A stretch of DNA of 64,000 nt from Ciona intestinalis (lineage: Eukaryota; Chordata; Ascidiacea; Phlebobranchia; Cionidae), in assembly GCF_000224145.3 (NCBI RefSeq), contig NC_020178.2, positions 1,136,986 to 1,200,985 on the forward strand, in the 5' to 3' direction. Every line of letters begins with the position of its first letter. The stretch's first letter is position 1. A program made the translations under genes and the position numbers. This document shows, in pieces, positions 61,801 to 64,000 of the stretch. The notes beneath the pieces are model-generated. The model searched no databases. It saw nothing but the letters and a program-made list of their open reading frames with translations, and was not told the DNA's origin.

Positions 61801-63362
61801 ACACCTCATGTTCACTGTCGAGTTATAACATGGGTGTCTTCTTATACACCAGACACACATGGCGTATTCATACACCTCATGTTCACTGTCGAGTTATAAC
61901 ATGGGTGTCTTCTTATACACCAGACACCCATGGCGTATTCATACACCTCATGTTCACTGTCGAGTTATAACATGGGTGTCTTCTTATACACCAGACACAC
62001 ATGGCGTATTCATACACCTCATGTTCACTGTCGAGTTATAACATGGGTGTCTTCTTATACACCAGACACCCATGGCGTATTCATACACCTCATGTTCACT
62101 GTCGAGTTATAACATGGGTGTCTTCTTATACACCAGACACACATGGCGTATTCATACACCTCATGTTCACTGTCGAGTTATAACATGGGTGTCTTCTTAT
62201 ACACCAGACACCCATGGCGTATTCATACACCTCATGCTCACTGTCAAGTTATAACATGGGTGTCTTCTTATACACCAGACACACATGGCGTATTCATACA
62301 CCTCATGTTCACTGTCGAGTTATAACATGGGTGTCTTCTTATACACCAGACACACATGGTGTATTCATACACCTCATGCTCACTGTCAAGTTAGATTACT
62401 TTCATGTTTATCCTTTGCGTGGGAAACCAAGGGGTTTAATACACGGGTGTTTCACACAATACATGGTGGCTTCTTAAACGTATTTGTTTTTTAGTTATAT
62501 TTAAACCATCCTAACCCACAGTACCACATTATTTTTTCTTCCTAATATTTATAAAACATCTGCGCCTCTAAACATACTTGTACACCTGTGCCTGTGGTTC
62601 TATCCCACCTAACCCCATACCTTCCACAGGCATCCTCACCCAGTATTATAACTTATACCCCGTAATGTCAAAGAATGGGATAATCAATCTACATAATTAT
62701 ATGGAAGTGAAACAGAAGTCACAACTTATAAGAATTGCTATGTTTCAAACTGACTTTGAAGACCCAAAGTAAGTATATGAAATGACAATATAAGCTTATA
62801 TACCTTATATGTAAGCATGTATTATATATAATTCAGATGTATATTATACATACATGTCGAATAATGTTGCTTGTTACATAACAAAGCATGATTATGACAG
62901 ATACATGCCAGCTTCACGTGATTTATCGCTGAGTAAGCAGAAATTAATCTGGAACTGGATGCAATGTGGGATGAAGTATGGGAATGAAACTGAAGGTATG
63001 TATAAAGTAGACAAAATGTGGCAGAAATCCGACTCTAACTGCAGTGAATTTCTAAGTCTATTGTATGTGACTACACAGTAAGCGTGAGGTTTTTGTCTCT
63101 TACAAGTAAAAATTTTACATTTGTTTTATTGACAGATAAAGATGTCTGTCACCCCTCTGTTGTCGGTGAGAATATGAAAAAGTTGAAGCTGTATTTACAA
63201 AAAGCAGTTAACCTCGAGCTAACCACAATCCCCCCATACTTCACTGCATGGTTAAGTTTACAAACTGAATATGCAAGGAATCTAAAAGTAGCAAGACAAA
63301 TAAAGTCAATCTACACCGAAGAGATGTTGCATATGTCTATTGCTGCCAATATTCTTAACTCA
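55849..63362 (+). CDS. Secreted TSP1-VioB-like protein, paralogue B (3' partial)
   Basis: Fourteen exons: 55849-55909, 56629-56772, 56943-57085, 57482-57635, 57786-57984, 58304-58437, 58814-59012, 59428-59661, 60006-60215, 60620-60781, 61424-61590, 62630-62768, 62901-62995 and 63136-63362. All are in phase, giving 756 codons; the gene continues beyond the window. It has a signal peptide (MFVPIRIVVLACLAMPVTCF), a six-cysteine TSP1 repeat, then the VioB-like body. The body opens with YLSWPRIHFGG, close to the FPRIHF start of bacterial VioB, and reaches MPASRDLS, LELTTIPPYF and TEEMLHM in the ferritin-like region. Exon borders match paralogue A except that 57786-57984 is one exon where A has two. 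The two exons homologous to A's last two (43766-43948 and 41358-42524) should lie beyond 64000. Confidence 0.85.
56338..56530. mobile_element. Palindromic MITE-like element
   Basis: Copy in intron 1 of paralogue B with ends GTAGGGTGGGGGAAGTTGGG and the inverted CCCATCTTCTCCCATCCTAC. Confidence 0.8.
59685..59882. mobile_element. Palindromic MITE-like element
   Basis: Copy 20 bp after the donor of exon 59428-59661, with inverted GTGGGGAAAGATGGGAC ends. Confidence 0.8.
61660..62475. repeat. 71-bp satellite array in paralogue B intron
   Basis: About ten nearly identical units (period exactly 71), alternating ACACACATGG and ACACCCATGG variants, so a two-unit higher-order pattern is visible from about 61850 to 62220. 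It ends in the CATGGTGGCTTC border also seen near 21950. Confidence 0.95.
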
Positions 63363-63379
63363 GTAAGTTAATATTGAAA

Positions 63380-64000
63380 TAGTGAGCATGAGGTGTATGA
63401 ATACACCATGTGTGTCTGGTGTATAAGAAGACACCTATGTTATAACTTGACAGTCAGCATGAGGTGTATGAATACACCATGTGTGTCTGGTGTATAAAAA
63501 GACAACCATGTTATAACTTGACAGTGAGCATGAGGTGTATGAATACACCATGTGTGTCTGGTGTATAAGAAGACACCCATGTTATAACTCAACAGTGAAC
63601 ATGAGGTGTATGAATACACCATGTGTATCTGGTGTATAAGAAGACACCATGTTATAACTTGACAGTCAGCATGAGGTGTATAAATACACCCATGTGTGTC
63701 TGGTGTACGAGAAGACACTCATGTTATAACTTGACAGTGAGCATGAGGTGTATGAATACACCATGTGTGTCTGGTGTATAAGAAGACACCTATGTTATAA
63801 CTTGACAGTCAGCATGAGGTGTATGAATACACCATGTGTGTCTGGTGTATAAAAAGACAACCATGTTATAACTTGACAGTGAGCATGAGGTGTATGAATA
63901 CACCATGTGTGTCTGGTGTATAAGAAGACACCCATGTTATAACTCAACAGTGAGCATGAGGTGTATGAATACACCATGTGTGTCTGGTGTATAAGAAGAC
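63380..64000. repeat. 71-bp satellite array, opposite orientation, runs off window
   Basis: About nine units inverted relative to the array at 61660-62475, in the next intron of paralogue B. A block of about five units (roughly 63395-63620) is repeated at 63750-63980 with the same private variants (CAACCATG, CACCTATG), showing a higher-order duplication. Confidence 0.95.

Noticed and set aside
61717..62494. Many overlapping 60-codon open frames ([12 protein letters not shown]) in several places
   Set aside because: They repeat with the 71-bp satellite and appear wherever the satellite occurs, in either orientation, so they are by-products of the repeat.
62845..62900. Coding extension HDYDR before the MPASRDLS exon
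   Set aside because: The phase of the preceding exon fits only the acceptor at 62899-62900, and paralogue A has a stop and no acceptor for the longer form.

Overview
The window looks like a piece of an ascidian tunicate genome, probably Ciona or a close relative. The signs are AT-rich DNA, genes split into many short GT-AG exons, vertebrate-like genes (ERp44, a RIPK1-type protein, aminopeptidase N, goose-type lysozyme), and dense families of short dispersed and tandem repeats. The species is inferred from these features and was not checked by any search. Five N gaps (833-882, 29189-29263, 38970-39469, 43063-43112, 48739-48863) show a draft assembly. At three of them the same exons occur on both sides, which looks like unmerged haplotypes.

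Layout. (1) Positions 1-8207, + strand: ERp44, an endoplasmic reticulum thioredoxin-family chaperone, lacking only its 5' exon(s) and ending in an RDEL retrieval signal. (2) 10072-19658, +: a 554-residue RIPK1-type protein with a kinase-like domain, a linker and a C-terminal death domain. Its catalytic motifs read HRN and DFV, so it is a predicted pseudokinase, and the linker carries an IQYG tetrad resembling a RHIM core. (3) 23022-35724, -: a membrane-anchored M1 zinc aminopeptidase (APN type) of about 986 residues, with two frame-equivalent copies of exon 4 that look mutually exclusive. (4) 39738-40010, +: the last exon of a goose-type lysozyme; its earlier exons are not visible. (5) 41358-53507, -, and 55849 to beyond 63362, +: two divergent paralogues that each encode a signal peptide, one thrombospondin type 1 repeat, and a full-length relative of bacterial VioB/RebD/StaD, with a ferritin-like region. 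Between them lies a duplicated copy of the shared promoter and first exons, mostly decayed.

The VioB-like pair is the most unusual content. In bacteria this family couples two aryl-pyruvate imines during violacein, rebeccamycin and staurosporine synthesis. Here the whole enzyme-like body is in intron-rich animal genes, sent to the secretory pathway and joined to an extracellular adhesion-type module. What it does in the animal is unknown.

The spaces between genes and many introns are filled with repeats: 71-bp dyad-rich satellite arrays, a related ~100-bp dispersed element, a palindromic MITE-like element, tRNA-derived SINE pieces, a ~97-bp array ending in the largest gap, and several minisatellites.
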